A DNA stretch of 64,000 nucleotides from Clytia hemisphaerica (GCA_902728285.1 CACVBU010001155.1:262093-326092); one strand, 5' to 3'; shown: positions 33,108-45,849, counted from the first letter of the stretch. A program made the numbers and translations. The notes: generated by a model not told the origin, from the letters alone.

Positions 33108-33607
33108 TTCGTAAACAAAAGTATTTCATTAATTAATTCAAGTGAAACGGCGAGAAAACATAAGCTGTCTGTCTTAATTTATTGTTCGCTTAACATGAAG
33201 CGAAGGAAATTTAGAAGGGCAAAGGTCAATTCTATGATGAGGGGGTGCTTTTAAAAGTCCGTGTCCAGCACAAACAGACAAATCAGCAGAAAGAATCAGC
33301 AAAAACCCACCAGCATTTAAAACCTCAACAAAAAGATGCTGATATAGGATGATATTGCAATCTTGTTGTGTGATAAGCTAAGTAATTTTTGATTCATTTT
33401 CATTCCATTAGCTTGCCTTAACAAAGGTGCCTAAAAGATTAGAGATTTTTTTTTTAAATTGTTTTTGTTGCTCTTGTCATATTTTTGTTTTTGGAATCTG
33501 GATGGAGGGAGGATTTGGAATGGTTGGCAAACGATTTCATCCACCAGGATGCAAGTGAAATTATTCAATCTGCTGACCTAGACGGGGTTCGGCTATTATC
33601 AGTTACT

Positions 33608-33802
33608 GTGAGATTGGGTAACTTGCATCAGTGGAGGCTAACATGCATAGCCCTCAAATGAAAATACAAAGTTAAATCAAAACAAAAATGTTAGAGTAGA
33701 GCTGCGAGCAGAGATGCGTAGTTGTATTTTAATGACCACCCAGGTCTTTCATTTGAGGGCTATGCATGTTAGCCTCCTCTGATGCAAGTTACCCAATCTC
33801 AC
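33608..33802. mobile_element. 195-bp MITE with GTGAGATTGGGTAACTTGCATC ends
   Basis: Inverted ends of about 53 bp include AACTTGCATCAGTGGAGG and TGCATAGCCCTCAAATGA. A related, longer copy lies at about 47810-48327. No clear target duplication. Confidence 0.7.
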
Positions 33803-34014
33803 GGACACGGTGGTAGATCCAATGTTAGAGGGCTAGGGTTGATGGAGCTCGAGAAGGAGAGTAGTCGCAATGTATAAAGGCTGAAGGCCTTCTTCTTAGT
33901 GGCATTCGTACACCCTCTGAGACTTAACTTAGAATCTTGTAGGGGCACCTGTAGGATTGGGAGCTTTTTCTGTAAATAACACACTATAAGTCGTGTCTTG
34001 TTGGTGCAATCCAC
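33799..34014 (-). other. unidentified open frame, possible transposon fragment
   Basis: A 71-codon frame begins with an ATG (MDCTNKTRLIVCYLQKK) and is unusually rich in Leu/Ser in its second half. I cannot assign it. It directly abuts the MITE at 33608-33802, so it may be remnant transposon sequence. Confidence 0.2.
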
Positions 34015-34249
34015 AAGTGTTTCAACCGGTATTCCAACGAAGCCATATTTTGGTTTGTACAGAAATTTTGCCCGCTCAAATCATCACAACAAAATGGTCA
34101 ATCTCACTAAAGCAAAACATTGCGGCCACGGCATTTCCCTGGCTGGATAAAAATTCCACCAAAATGCGTATCAAAGATTAATGCTGCAAAAGCGCTTTAT
34201 CGTTTACCTGACTCTCAAGCAAAAAATGCGCCACAAAACTTCTAAAGGG

Positions 34250-34442
34250 CCAGACGATCTCAATCGAACAGAATCGACGATCGAACCAGTTGAACCAAAT
34301 CAAACGCAATCGACCGATTGAAATTTGATTGTCGAACGCAATCGAATCTCAATCGAACGTCAAAATTCTGGGTAATATTCGATTGGTTCGATTGTTGTTT
34401 GACTGGTTCGATCGACGATTCCGTTCGATTGAGATCGTCTGG
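34250..34442. repeat. palindromic AATCGAACG element
   Basis: Ends CCAGACGATCTCAATCGAAC and its complement pair over most of 193 bp. The interior is built from ATCGAAC / GTTCGAT units. Same family as 35078-35304 and 14750-15110. Confidence 0.7.
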
Positions 34443-34526
34443 CTTTATTCTTGCAGCTTTCCAACATCCAAGCTCTCAAACATCACAAGCCGTATGAAAT
34501 TACTTTCGATTTCCTGTAGAAATTAT

Positions 34527-35045
34527 TAGGGGGGATGTTAGGACTAATTTTTTAAGCCCATTTGTCAAAAGTTGCCATTGGGTATAAAAAGAAGAAAAAT
34601 TCATGTGAAAACCCTGTGGAACTTTTTTCAAGGTTGCCACGGGTAGGGTGCCACCGCCGCTCCGCCAGCAAAATCGAAATTTCAAAAATTTTCAAAACAT
34701 AGTGAAGTGACCCCTCATTTGAAAGGTATTTTCATGCTGGTTAAGAAAATCAATATAATGAGGTTGAATAACACTGTCACAAAAAGTAATTTCCAACAGT
34801 TGGCAAAATTTTGAGGATTTTGCTAAAAACGCAATTTTTTGATCGTTTTTCTTAAGTTACATCTTGTGAGAGTGTCTTTCACCCTTACAATATTGATTTT
34901 CTTACGGTGGCACCCTGCCCGTGGCAACCTTGAAAAGGGTACCACAGGGTTTTAACATAATTTTTTCTTCTTTTTATACCCAAAGGCAACTTTTGACAAA
35001 TGGGCTAAGAATTTATGCCATTTTTGCAAAATAACATCCCCCCTA
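34527..35045. mobile_element. 519-bp inverted-repeat DNA element with 7-bp direct flanks
   Basis: It starts TAGGGGGGATGTTA and ends with the complement. The arms pair over about 130 bp (sharing GCCCATTTGTCAAAAGTTGCC-like and CACAGGGTTTT blocks). It is flanked by AAATTAT on both sides (34520-34526, 35046-35052). No coding capacity. Confidence 0.75.
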
Positions 35046-35077
35046 AAATTATGCGATGAACAATCCGGGGTCAATGA

Positions 35078-35304
35078 ATCGACGATCAAACGCAATCGAA
35101 CATCAATCGAATGCAATGGAACATCAATCGAACGCAATCGAACATCAATCAATCGAACGCAATCGAATATCAATCAAATCTGAAAATTGCGGTAATATTC
35201 GATTGAGATTCGATTGCGTTCGACAATAGAATTTCAATCGGTCGATTGCGTTCGATTTGGTTTGACTGGTTCGATCATCGATTCTGTTAGATTGAGATCG
35301 TCTG
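35078..35304. repeat. palindromic AATCGAACG element (second copy)
   Basis: Repeated CAATCGAACATCAATCGAACG units lie on the left and complementary units on the right, ending ...GATTGAGATCGTCTGG like the 34250 copy. Confidence 0.65.
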
Positions 35305-35394
35305 GAAAGGGATTCAGGCTGGACTTAAAAAATTGTTGGTTTGCCGTCACCCGACCGACCCTACCTCAAACCTGCCGACCCAAAAAATTTTATT

Positions 35395-35740
35395 GCCATT
35401 TTAAAGAAGAAAAAGATCTTAGGGGAGGGCGGAACCCACCTAGATCTTCGCACTGCCGGATAGGCTATTTCCCGGAAATTTTGCTGGACCTCAAACACTG
35501 ACCCATTTGCATGTGCGGAATTGTTTACATTAGCGTATAAACAAGGCCTTAAAATCAAAGCGCTGTCTTGGGAATTGAATGACAAACTTTGGTTGGTTGA
35601 TTTTGGCTGCTGCATGTTTTATATTTTGTTTCAAACTTTCAAGTTTTAATTAATTGTCTTGCGAACTTGATTCATGTAACTCTCATCCTTGTTGTTGCAA
35701 ATACATCCTAGTGTGACTAACTGTTTGGTGGTTTGAGCCG
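35395..35740 (-). repeat. dispersed repeat, inverted copy of 15280-15830
   Basis: It holds the landmarks of the 15280 copy in reverse order: GCCGGATAGGCTATTTCCCG, CAAGGCCTTAAAAT, CAAGTTTTAATTAATTG and CTAGTGTGACTAACTG. Confidence 0.65.
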
Positions 35741-36467
35741 GAGTCAGAGACCTTTTTAACCAGTATGGGCAAATTTCAGAAAAATATACTTAGAAAACAG
35801 TAAGAAGCACTTGAGAAAGTCAGAAAATAATCAGGATAGAAGAGAGGAAAGGCCAGGCCCAATTGATTGTTTGGTTCGTGTCCTAGCTAGAAGCTTTGAA
35901 AAATGGGTGGATCTGTCGGTAGCTAAAATTGGAACCTTTTTTTCATTTTCCCACCAAAAACTTCAATTTTTCTGGAATCAAACCGCAAATGTAAAGAAAT
36001 AGCCTAAAGCCCAGATCCACAAAGGCACACGCCACGATCGCAAGATAACTTCTAGTTGGAGATAAAGGCATTCATAGTGTGCGCTTAAATGAATACAGCT
36101 GTGACTCTCTGCTTTTAGGTGCTTAATATTTGTTTTTAAGTACAGGTTACACCGGGACATTTTCTGTGTGCAAAGTGGATGTTCTTTATAGAAGAATCAA
36201 AGCAGTCAGTTAAAAAAGAACCGCAGGGATAGTTGTTATCATGTGAAAAGGAGGTAACATTTTTTTGATTTTTCCGACTCAAAGTGAAACACTTTTTCTC
36301 AAAAACTTAGAGTCGGTTGGAGGAAACAAACCAAACTATCAATTAGGCATGGCCAAAGTAGAAAAAGGGGAAATAAGAGAGGATGCATGATATAGGTGGA
36401 TGATATCGTTTGCCAACCAGCTTGAATGACACTCTCAGAGGTTCCTACTGTCAGTTATTGGCAGCTT

Positions 36468-36660
36468 GGTAAAATCTGTTTGTTTTTCTTTTGATATAAA
36501 TAAGCTTTCTTCACATTCTTTTTATACCCCCTGACAGCTGACAATTAGGGTAGACTTACCTCTTTTCTATTCCAACAATAAAATGCTTACATAATTGACA
36601 TATAATACACATTGAAAGTGGTCTCTTCTCAGTTGCTTTGTAATTTGCTCCATCGGAAAG
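36468..36660 (+). repeat. dispersed repeat, direct copy at 38750-38940
   Basis: Both contain AGCTTGGTAAAATCT, then CCCCCTGACAGCTGACAATTA, CTTACC and CAACAATA(A/C)AATGCTTA in order. Diverged by substitutions and indels. Confidence 0.6.
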
Positions 36661-37594
36661 TCTTTTTTAAATTTCAACCAATGAGATTGCCGTGTATGGT
36701 GAATGTTAATGACTGGCCCTACTTTTTGGCGCTAATGGCTTTTTGGCCCCTTGGATAACGAGTAGTCATATAACTTTATTTGTTTCAATTGTTTTCTTAT
36801 CTTTAGTTCTCAAGCGAAAGCAGGAATTTTGATGCAAGCATTATTTTTTCAAAGAATCCTTTCTTATTGGATGAAAGTGCTTTACCTTTATTTGATTGGA
36901 TATTTCTTTTTAAACAATCGCACAGCAATATTTTTATCGGGCAAAATAAAACAATCGATATCGCCGTGATTGGATATTAAAATATTTGGTGCTTTCATGA
37001 GCGTTTGCAATTTAACAAAATAAAACAATCTAAATATTTTCCAGTGAATTTTTAGATTTTCTTCTATTTCCTTCATGTATATCCGGCACAGACTCAAGAT
37101 TGGCCTTGGTGCATTGGTGCATAGTAGCTAGCGCCAGATTTAATCTCACTACACGCACCTGTGGCTGATTTGGGCTGGCTTCGGTGATAATTTCCTATTA
37201 CCTTTTGGCACAGCTTTTGGCTACGCCTAAAATGCCTCTGGCGCAACATTTTCCTCATTTCCAGATTGTGTTAATTCGGGGAATCTTCATTTATACCACA
37301 GACAGGAAAACTTGATTTTAGTTTGGCAAATTCCCAAGATTGGCGAACAATCATTTTTCCCACTTATGGCTTTTCTCTTTGGTCTTTTATTGGTTTCTTT
37401 TGTTGATTTCTTGGGTCATTGATGTCTTGGGCTTCATTTCTTGAAATGGAAACACATGGTATTTCCCGAGCTGATTTAGGAGGGGCATTTATTCAAAGCA
37501 ATACGGTTTTTATCTATTATTATTATTATTATTATTATTTTTATTATTGTTGTTAATTCATTTATCAACACAGGTCAGGTTCTATATACAAAAC
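36661..37594. other. no gene recognised
   Basis: AT-rich sequence with a short ATT microsatellite at about 37517-37545. I see no coding frame or element boundary. Confidence 0.4.
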
Positions 37595-37596
37595 TA

Positions 37597-38277
37597 AAGT
37601 CTGTTCACGATAAGTGTGCACTCTTTTTTCTTTTACCTATAACTTTTGAAGGAATTCTTCAATCTTTATAAATTTGGTATCGTTGGAAAGATATTTGTGA
37701 GTGGAACAATTTGAAATAAAAGTCTTTAAAAAAATTCTAAAAACGAAGATGAAAATGAAGAAGAAAAAAATGAAGATCTTGTAGAGAAGTGCTATAACTT
37801 TCATTTTCATTGGAGAGATTTTTTGATCTTAGGAGGTCATCACTGTGAAAAAATTTTACTAAAATATTTATTCAAGATAAAGTTATGATACAAAGTTTAT
37901 AAGTGACTGACCCCAAAAAACAGCAGAAAACAGGAGAAAACAGCGTTTTTAGACGTCAATCAGCTTATAACTTTGTTTGATATCTTTTGACTGAATGATT
38001 ATTTTTGAGAAATTTTTTCACAGTGATGACGTTCGATAATCAAGGATTTGCTTCAGTGAAAATGATAGTTATACTTATAGCACTTTTCTACAAGATCTTC
38101 ATTTTTTTCTTCTTCATTTTCATCTTCATTTTTAGAACTTTTTTATCGATTTTTTTACTCCAAATTGTTCCACTCACTAATATCTTTCCAATGATACCAA
38201 ATTTATAAAGATTGAAGAATTCCTTCAAAAGTTATAGGTAAATGAAAAAAGAGTGCACACCTATCGTGAATAGACTT
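37597..38277. mobile_element. 681-bp palindromic TA-flanked element (copy 2)
   Basis: A near-identical relative of 32064-32739: same ends, same central CCCCAAAAAACAGC region, and TA flanks at 37595-37596 and 38278-38279. The two copies can be compared to estimate age. No coding capacity. Confidence 0.85.
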
Positions 38278-38749
38278 TAAGTATACAAACTGTATACATA
38301 TAATATTGGAAGTAAAAACTGATGTGGACCTGCAGGCTAAGAAAAAAAAAAAGTAAAAAAAAAAAAAGGAAAACCGCTGCAAAGGCAAAATAAGGCTGTG
38401 TTGTTGCTGTATCTTTTTATTTCGAAGTTGATATGTGAACAGTGTTTTTCATTTCTCCATAATTTTGCAAGACCACCAAACATTATCAGGTCATGTTTGG
38501 GCTTGGTTATAAAAACGTTCTTTTGGCCTGGATAAGTAATCCACTGTTTTCATCTTAAGCCAGGGATTGAATTAGCGTATCGCATTTCGCAATTCGCGAT
38601 GCGTTTTTGGATTACTTACAAGCTAAAATTTGAAAATTGATCCATTTTAGGATCAAAAGTCATGCTTATCAAAAAATTGCAATGCACTTTCTATCTCTTA
38701 TTCCGATGCCTGTAAGCATGGAATGTTTATTTTGAGATCGTTTTTACAG

Positions 38750-38940
38750 CTTGGTAAAATCTCTGTTTTGTTTTTGATAAAAATAAACTTGTGTTCTTTT
38801 AACACCCCCTGACAGCTGACAATTAAGCCTGCTTGACTTACCTTTTTTCTCTTTCCTATCCCAACAATACAATGCTTAAATAGTTAACACATAATAAAGA
38901 CATTGAAATACTACATGAAAATTCAGACCGCTCTTAGGCA
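38750..38940 (+). repeat. dispersed repeat, direct copy of 36468-36660
   Basis: See the partner entry; the CCCCCTGACAGCTGACAATTA core is identical. Confidence 0.6.
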
Positions 38941-40338
38941 TTTTTTTAGTGAATATTGTTTCATTACCCTTAAAGATTAAAAATAACAAACCACCCAACC
39001 ACCTGTTTGATCAACCCAGTGAGAAAAGTCACATTAGCAAAATTATTGTCAAAAAAGTCAAAATTACCCCACAAATATACCTTCATGATTGCTTCAAGAT
39101 TGCTACCCTTAAATAAAAAAAAACTGTTGAAGAGTTTAAATGAAATTTGCCAAAAAGCATCTGACCATGAGGTGGTCCTTCCAAAAGTATATGAAAGCAA
39201 TTTTTTCGAACTATTTTTACCAGCTTTTTCCAACCTTATACTTGAAAAATCATAATGACAATCTTAGGAGAACCCAAAAAATATCTTTGTTCACAGTCTA
39301 GCACGTGAAGTTGTTTTTATTCACCTGACTTGTGTAATCTATAATATATCAACCTATTATAATCTTTAACTTTCTTTAAATTTGGTCTTGTCTTCAAATA
39401 ATTATAGCATTAAAATATCAAGACCGCACTTTTGTCAGTCAAATTATCTGGCCAGCTGGTAAGTTTCTTTGCAGTGTTTTCTGGGTGGCTGTTTTAGATC
39501 TTTTAATATGATGAGAGGTGTTTACATGACTTGACCGAATATATTTACATTGTAAGACATTTGTTCTGAACTGAATAAATCCTAATACATAACCTAGGAT
39601 CCTTGTGCTAATATTTCAGTATCAAAGAACCTTCATCTCGTCTTGTTGATGTTGGTTGATGGTCAGGCTTGAACTCATCCTTGCTGGAGAGAACAGGCTC
39701 TTATAAAGCCAGGGTGGAGAGCTCACTCAGGTCCATTCTTCCAACAAAGATGCAAAGGAGGAGTGCACTGGGACAAACGGAGATCAAGACTCAAGCATGT
39801 TATGCATATATAACATTTTCATTTCAGACGACTAACATTAAATCATCATATACAAAGGCTGAAAGTTTCAAATCTATACCCAACAGACACACCTTTAGGT
39901 TAAGGACTTAAGCTCTAGGCTTAGTTTTTCAATATTATTCATTTTCTGATTTTAACTGACATTTTGACTTAAAATTTAAGCATTCATCCCCCTTTTAAAG
40001 TCTCTTGACTCAGAATGTATTTATTTTCTCCTCAAAGAGTACTGGGTAGTTCAATAGAGCAGTATAATAATTACAGGTGACTAAATTCTTATTTTTTACT
40101 CTGTGAGTTCAGCTCTAGATATCCATTCCATTAAGGCTCAAATCTCAATTTATTATTAATATTAGATATTCCAGATTTTAAGACTCTAATACTGCTTAAA
40201 AAGGATCTTTTCAAAAGATACTTAAATTAAGGGAAAGTGCTTTAAATGAGAGGAAAACAGAACCTTTATCCATGTCATCCAAATTAGTAATGTATTATTT
40301 TTTTTCTTTTAAGTGTCCAAAATAATAATAAACACAAA
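38941..40338. other. upstream region of the fructose-bisphosphatase gene
   Basis: No protein recognised. A pyrimidine tract ending in AAG (about 40295-40313) shortly before the start codon looks like a 3' splice site, so a non-coding first exon or a trans-spliced leader may join here. Confidence 0.4.
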
Positions 40339-43300
40339 ATGGCTGGTTCAATCGACACTGATTGCATGACCTTAAACAGGTTCATTTTACAAGAACAGAG
40401 AAAATCACCAAATGCTACTGGGGACTTGACTCATCTCCTTAACTCAATTTTGACTGCTGTTAAAGCTATATCAACTGCTGTCAGAAGAGCTGGGATGACT
40501 AAAATGTAAGTCCTTCATTTCAAAGCATAAAATACTAAGATTTTATACTTACCGAGAATTACCCATTATAAATTCTGATAAATTATTCATTGCATTTTCT
40601 ACATTGTATATCATTGTTTGTTTCTCACAAGTCAATACTTTTAACACTGTTTTACTCTTATCAGTATGTTGTTTGGTGTTATTAAGGGAGGAGGGTAGAG
40701 AGTTAGCTTAAAAGGGAAGAAATTTTCACGGAAAGAAATTTTCGCAGAATTTAATTTCGCGGTTCACAGCTCAAAATTCGGAAGTTTCAAGGAATTTAAT
40801 TTCGCCGCTGAGAGGATTTCTTGTTTAAAATATGGCCTATTTCGCCCTAAAAGGACCAATTTTATATGTGATTTTTTAAATCATGAGAATATTCGTTTTT
40901 CTCGGAATTTAATTTTACAGGTTTGTCCAAAAATTGCGAAATTAAATTCCGCAAAAATTTGTTCTGTGAAAATTTTTTCCCGCAAAAATCTTTTCCCTTA
41001 AGGTATTAAAAAACTTCCAAACTTTAACTATTTTTGAACTATTTAAACCTAGAATTCTGTATCGTAAGGTTACCCTATTTTTGAAGGTTTGGAGTTGCTG
41101 GACATGACAATGCGACTGGGGACAAGGTGCAGAAATTGGACGTATTATCAAACGAACTGTTTATCAATATGTTGCAATCATCTTATACTGTCTGTGGCAT
41201 GGTTTCAGAAGAAAATGAAAACATGATTGAAGTAGAAACAGAACGTCAAGGAAAATACATTGTTTATTTTGATCCATTGGACGGATCTTCAAATATTGAC
41301 TGTCTTGTTTCTATTGGTTCAATTTTTGGTATCGCCAAAAAGGTTTGTTAAAATTCGAATATGTGTCTCATAGAAGGTTTCTGGCCCTGTAAAGTCAGTT
41401 TTTCCCCAATGATTGTTTTAAATAGAGGTAATGATAATATTAAAGTTTTTACTGTGTTTTTTTTATCACTTTTCACAGGGGAAAAATCACAAAAAATACT
41501 CTAAAATTAATCTAATTAAAGTAATCTAAATCTACTTTTCAATCCCATTTCAGAGATGTATAGTTTTGAAAAGGTAATAAAAGTTACCATACATTATTAA
41601 GTTTGCCATGCTTCAAATTGTCAATTTTATAATTATATTGATTTTTATTGTTTTGTTATTCTTATTTCTTATTTATTTATAATTGTAGGACGATGATGGA
41701 CCATTAACTAAAGAATCTTGTCTTGTACCAGGAAGTCAATTCGTAGCATCTGGGTATGCTTTGTATGGTAGTGCAACCATGGTCGTGCTGACTACTGGAA
41801 ATGGTGTTAACGGCTTCACTCTCGATCCTGTAAGTTTCCACTTCATTTGTATGAGATTACATACTGCATTCCTTGAAAATATTCTTTGAAAATCTTTGCA
41901 CCGCAAAGGAGACAAAGATCAAGTCGATTGATTCTTAAGAGTTTAAATAGCATTGATATGGGGCATTTGAATTGATCTTCATTTTTTGATTTGTTTGAAA
42001 AAAGTTATCAACCAGTACCGACCTGCCCTTACAGCAGTACGAAATTAGGCTTTAATTTATACCAGATTTCAATCTGTTGCAATGATCTTATTTCAATACA
42101 ATGGCATTTAACCTAGTCATGTCATATAAGCTTCTTCATGTTTGAATACACCTATCAATCTTAAAACCACAATGTAGAGATAAGATTCAAATAATCTTAA
42201 AAACGTTTCAACACGATACCCTATTAAGCTTCATGTCTGAATATGCATCTATCAACCTTAAAACCACAATGAGATGAGATTCGATTTTACCGCATCTATA
42301 ATGACGTAAAATGCATGTATTTGTTAGCATGGTAATGAAATGACATCAAATGATTCTACTAAATATGCCAGGCTTAAAAAATCAGTGCTAACTACAGGCC
42401 CGCCGGAATAACCGTAAAAGTGTGGAGGCTGAAGGCTCAATATGAGATAAAATTCGCTAGGAATTTGAGAAAAAAACTTCGTTTACTTAAAAGTGGGGAG
42501 GCTGGAGTCTCCCCAGTCTCCTCGCTTCCGCCAGGCTTGAACTATATTATACATTTGATTGGAAAACATTTTCCTACGGAGTTTGTTATTAATTTCGTTA
42601 TACCCAGGGGGGGGGTTCAAGCAGTTAATCCAAAACACTATGCCTGTTTTGACCGTGGTGGTCCATTTTCAAATTTTGAAAAATAGAGTTAATCCAAGAG
42701 TGGATTAACTGCCAAAGGGGTGGTCTCTGAAAGAATTCTGGGAAAAAAACGTGGACTAACTGCATTTTCTGTCATTCTGGAAAATTCATTTATTCTGATT
42801 CATGCTCGTTTTTGCCTCTTCTTCTGTCTTTTAAAACGTCAAATTGCATCAAAGTCTTGCTTTAACTTTCTTTAAAGTTAAAATTACTTAGAAAGTCGAC
42901 CAACATCAATTAAAATAACTTAATGCATGCCAAAATGCCGCGGTGGACTGTTTTAGGGGGTGGTATACAAAGATTGTGACTGAAAAACAGTAAATCCAGT
43001 GTGGATTAAGTGTCAGAATGGGTGGGTGGTCCTAAATATCATCCAAAATCAGTTACTACGGATGATGTTCTGGGTTAACTGCTTGACCCCCCCTGTTATA
43101 CCATGTGATCAATTTTCAATGTTCTCCTTTAAGGCTATTGGTGAATTTTTGCTAACAGACCCTGACATGAAGATTAAGCCACGTGGAAAAATTTACAGTT
43201 TGAACGAAGGTTATGCAGCACAATTTGATGAGCCGCTCAAGAAATACCTGGAATCTTTAAAAAACCCATCTGTAAGTTCTTTGATCGCTCCCAAAAATTA

Positions 43301-44661
43301 ATTTTGCAATTTCATAGTCTCCAGTAAAGGTTAATTGTTGTTTTTCTGGATAAGCTAATAATTTCAGTATCCATGCTTGATTTGATTATACGAGCCACAT
43401 TTCTAAAAGGAAGACTTCGATTATTTCATTGAGAAGTGATGATTTGCAATATCATCCGCAACCAAACTAGTATTCACCAGGGAGCCAAAGTCATTAATTA
43501 AATGAAAATATTATATCCACATCTTAGGTTATTTCACAAGCTTTTCCATTCTCTTTATTCTAAAAAGGGTGACAAGAAAGCATATGGAGCACGTTACATT
43601 GGATCTATGGTGGCTGATATGCATCGTACCATCAAGTATGGTGGTATCTTTATGTACCCTGCAAATAAGTCTGCACCTAAAGGAAAAGTAAGTAGACATT
43701 GTATGAATTTGTACAAATCCATCCTTATGGATTATAAGTCACATAACCCTCTCAGCGTTTGCTTAGATTTTGGGACAAATAGTTTTCAATATTTTGTCAA
43801 CACTTCAGATGTATACAATTTTCAACTGCATACAATTTTCAACTGCGTTCATGCTTTTTTATTCCAAGATACCTCAGCTTCTAAAGTGTGAACAACAGAC
43901 CCGGGGGGAGGGGGGTTACTACCCTTGTCGATCGACGGGATGCTCCGCTGAGGTTCGAAAAATGGGCCCTACGTGAGACTCGTTTTTCAAAAATTTTGCC
44001 GAAATTTGCGAAAAAAGTAACCCTGAATGGGACTGAAATTCCAAAATTTTCTTCTACTTTTACCTTCGCCTTCCCCAAGACTCTCTACGAAGGGTTACAA
44101 AAACAACGAAAAGTCGAAATAGTTTCTCTGAAGATCAGGATTTCTCCTTTTTATGGGTCTTAAAAAATGAAAATCCAAAACTACTGTATCCCTCAAATGT
44201 TAGAGGATTTTTCGAAAATTTGCTTAACGGTCATTTTTTTGGCTGCTTTTGTCTCTGTAAAGATGACGAATTTTTCGCAAAAATTTTGTGTTTTTAAGGG
44301 TCGTTTTCAAAGGTCACATTCTCCAACTTCTCCAACCCTAGACCACAAGTATGAGACTACAGTATGAGCTGGTTTGAGTAAGACTACACGCATTATAACC
44401 ATGAAATTTTGTTAATCGAAGTTCCTCCAGTCCTAACGAAGCTTTCAGTATTAGCTTTAAGCTGGATGTGTTTTATTTTTTCAGTTACGTTTATTATACG
44501 AATGCAACCCAATGGCGCACATTGTTGAACAAGCAGGTGGCATGGCAACCGATGGTAAACAAAGAATTTTGGATCTCAAACCGTCTGCTCTTCACGAGCG
44601 ATCTCCTATCTTTATTGGATCGAAAGAAGATGTCGAAGATTTCTTGAAATTCCAAAGCTAA
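40339..44661 (+). CDS. FBP1: fructose-1,6-bisphosphatase, complete, six coding exons
   Basis: The enzyme hydrolyses fructose 1,6-bisphosphate to fructose 6-phosphate, the committed step of gluconeogenesis in the cytosol. Exons: 40339-40505, 41087-41342, 41689-41829, 43134-43271, 43568-43687 and 44485-44661. All have GT-AG borders and the first intron splits the Met codon of TKM. The spliced frame is 999 nt, 332 residues, close to the usual 335-340. The N-terminal [20 protein letters not shown] is the AMP-binding allosteric segment. VSEENE and [10 protein letters not shown] are metal and phosphate sites. [15 protein letters not shown] and [20 protein letters not shown] carry the substrate-binding Arg/Tyr residues and the family signature. 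No key residue is missing. Transposon-derived repeats occupy introns 3 (42605-43094) and 5 (43899-44346). A candidate polyA signal is at 45480. Confidence 0.95.
42605..43094. mobile_element. 490-bp CAGGGGG-ended element, 8-bp TSD, in FBP intron
   Basis: Ends CAGGGGGGGGGTTCAAGCAG and the complement are flanked by GTTATACC (42597-42604 and 43095-43102; the first G of the right copy also completes the CCCTG end). The interior repeats (A/G)GATTAACTGC-type units derived from the ends. It lies about 40 bp before the exon starting at 43134. Confidence 0.8.
43899..44346. mobile_element. G-run element with GGGACTCG/CCAAAATTTTC units, right end lost
   Basis: The left end CCCGGGGGGAGGGG...TACTACCCTTGTCG matches the element at 46259. 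The right side stops at CCAACCCTAGA without a C run. It lies in the FBP intron between 43687 and 44485. Confidence 0.6.
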
Positions 44662-45840
44662 GTTGTCGTGTTTAACTCTTATAGTTAAAAACTTGAATTT
44701 TAATACCACGTTTGCTCGCACTTTCTTGAAAGAATTCTGGATAAATTATGGATCATAGTTTTTGAATCTTTTTTGAATATGCACCAAATAACAAAACCTA
44801 GAACTGTTTGCCTCTCATTACTTTAGGATAGTTTCCACTGAATATATTTTGGATTAGAAAAGATAACTTTGTGGACAAAATGCTCCTATTTATACTATTT
44901 GCACATACATATGTTATTTTTTCATGTTAGCAAATCAGTTTTTTTAAGGTAGTGAAAATTTAAATTAAAAAAAGCCCTTTGCACTTTTCCTAAGATAGAT
45001 CAATAGCCATGCAGGCTTTTTTTACGACGAAGATAATTTTTTGCCGATGCCGTAGAATTTCTTTCCATAATTTTTTTACCCAATATTTCAATTTCTTTTA
45101 GATATTTTCTTTTCTGTTTAGATAATACTTTATTTTTTATTGTTTTTTAAAACTATTTTTTTGGACTGTGTTTAGGACTTTGTTAACGATATAATACTAA
45201 TTTTTGGTATGGAATCTTTAAAGATTTTTAAAGGTAAATGTGAAAATATTAAAGATAAAGTTGAACAGCATCGCATCGTCCCGGCAGAGAAGTCTTTCGG
45301 TATTACAATATCGTCAATATTTTTTAGCATTTAGAATTTTTGTGTTAGATTGCTTTTGTCTATTTATTTCTTATTTCTAGTTTCTTTGAATACTAAAGAT
45401 ATAGATGCTATATAAACGAGAATATAGATCATTCTCGCCTTTCTAATTCGTATCGTTTTGGATTCACTCGAAACATACAAATAAACATTTCCAAATAAGT
45501 CATTGTAACGCCGCTGAAAAATTCTATTACCATTTTAACAACATTTTGAGATTCTGGAACAATTGTCTCACGTTAGGAAATTTTACAGAACTTTTACATT
45601 TAATTTTTTTCCCGCTAAAAAAGGTGTGAAAGCTAGCCAAACCTCTCCTCTTTTCTTTTGAATGAGTGCACTACAAGGGTCATATTTTAGCAGGATACAC
45701 TGTATGGTGTTTGGTAACTTTATAGATTTGGCTCGCACCCATTTTGATTTGTTTTGCACGCATTATGTCGACATCTCGGGCTCATTTTCAGGTGGTTCCG
45801 GCAAAATAAGAATATTAAATCAAACTACACTGTCAGGTGA
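44662..45840. other. FBP 3' untranslated region and T-rich flank
   Basis: A long AT-rich stretch after the TAA with AATAAA at 45480. No other gene or repeat recognised. Confidence 0.5.
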
Positions 45841-45849
45841 TATGTCACA

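Larger units (their letters stand above)
33522..36418. repeat. inverted 24-bp termini bracketing 2.9 kb
   Basis: GGTTGGCAAACGATTTCATC at 33522 and its complement ending at 36418 (one mismatch in 24) face inward. They could be the ends of a larger, much-invaded element; no target duplication is visible at the flanks. Inside are several other repeats listed separately. Confidence 0.4.

Noticed and set aside
39007-39255. 82-codon plus-strand open frame upstream of FBP
   Set aside because: No recognisable domain, an overlapping frame of the same size on the other strand, and no splice link to FBP.
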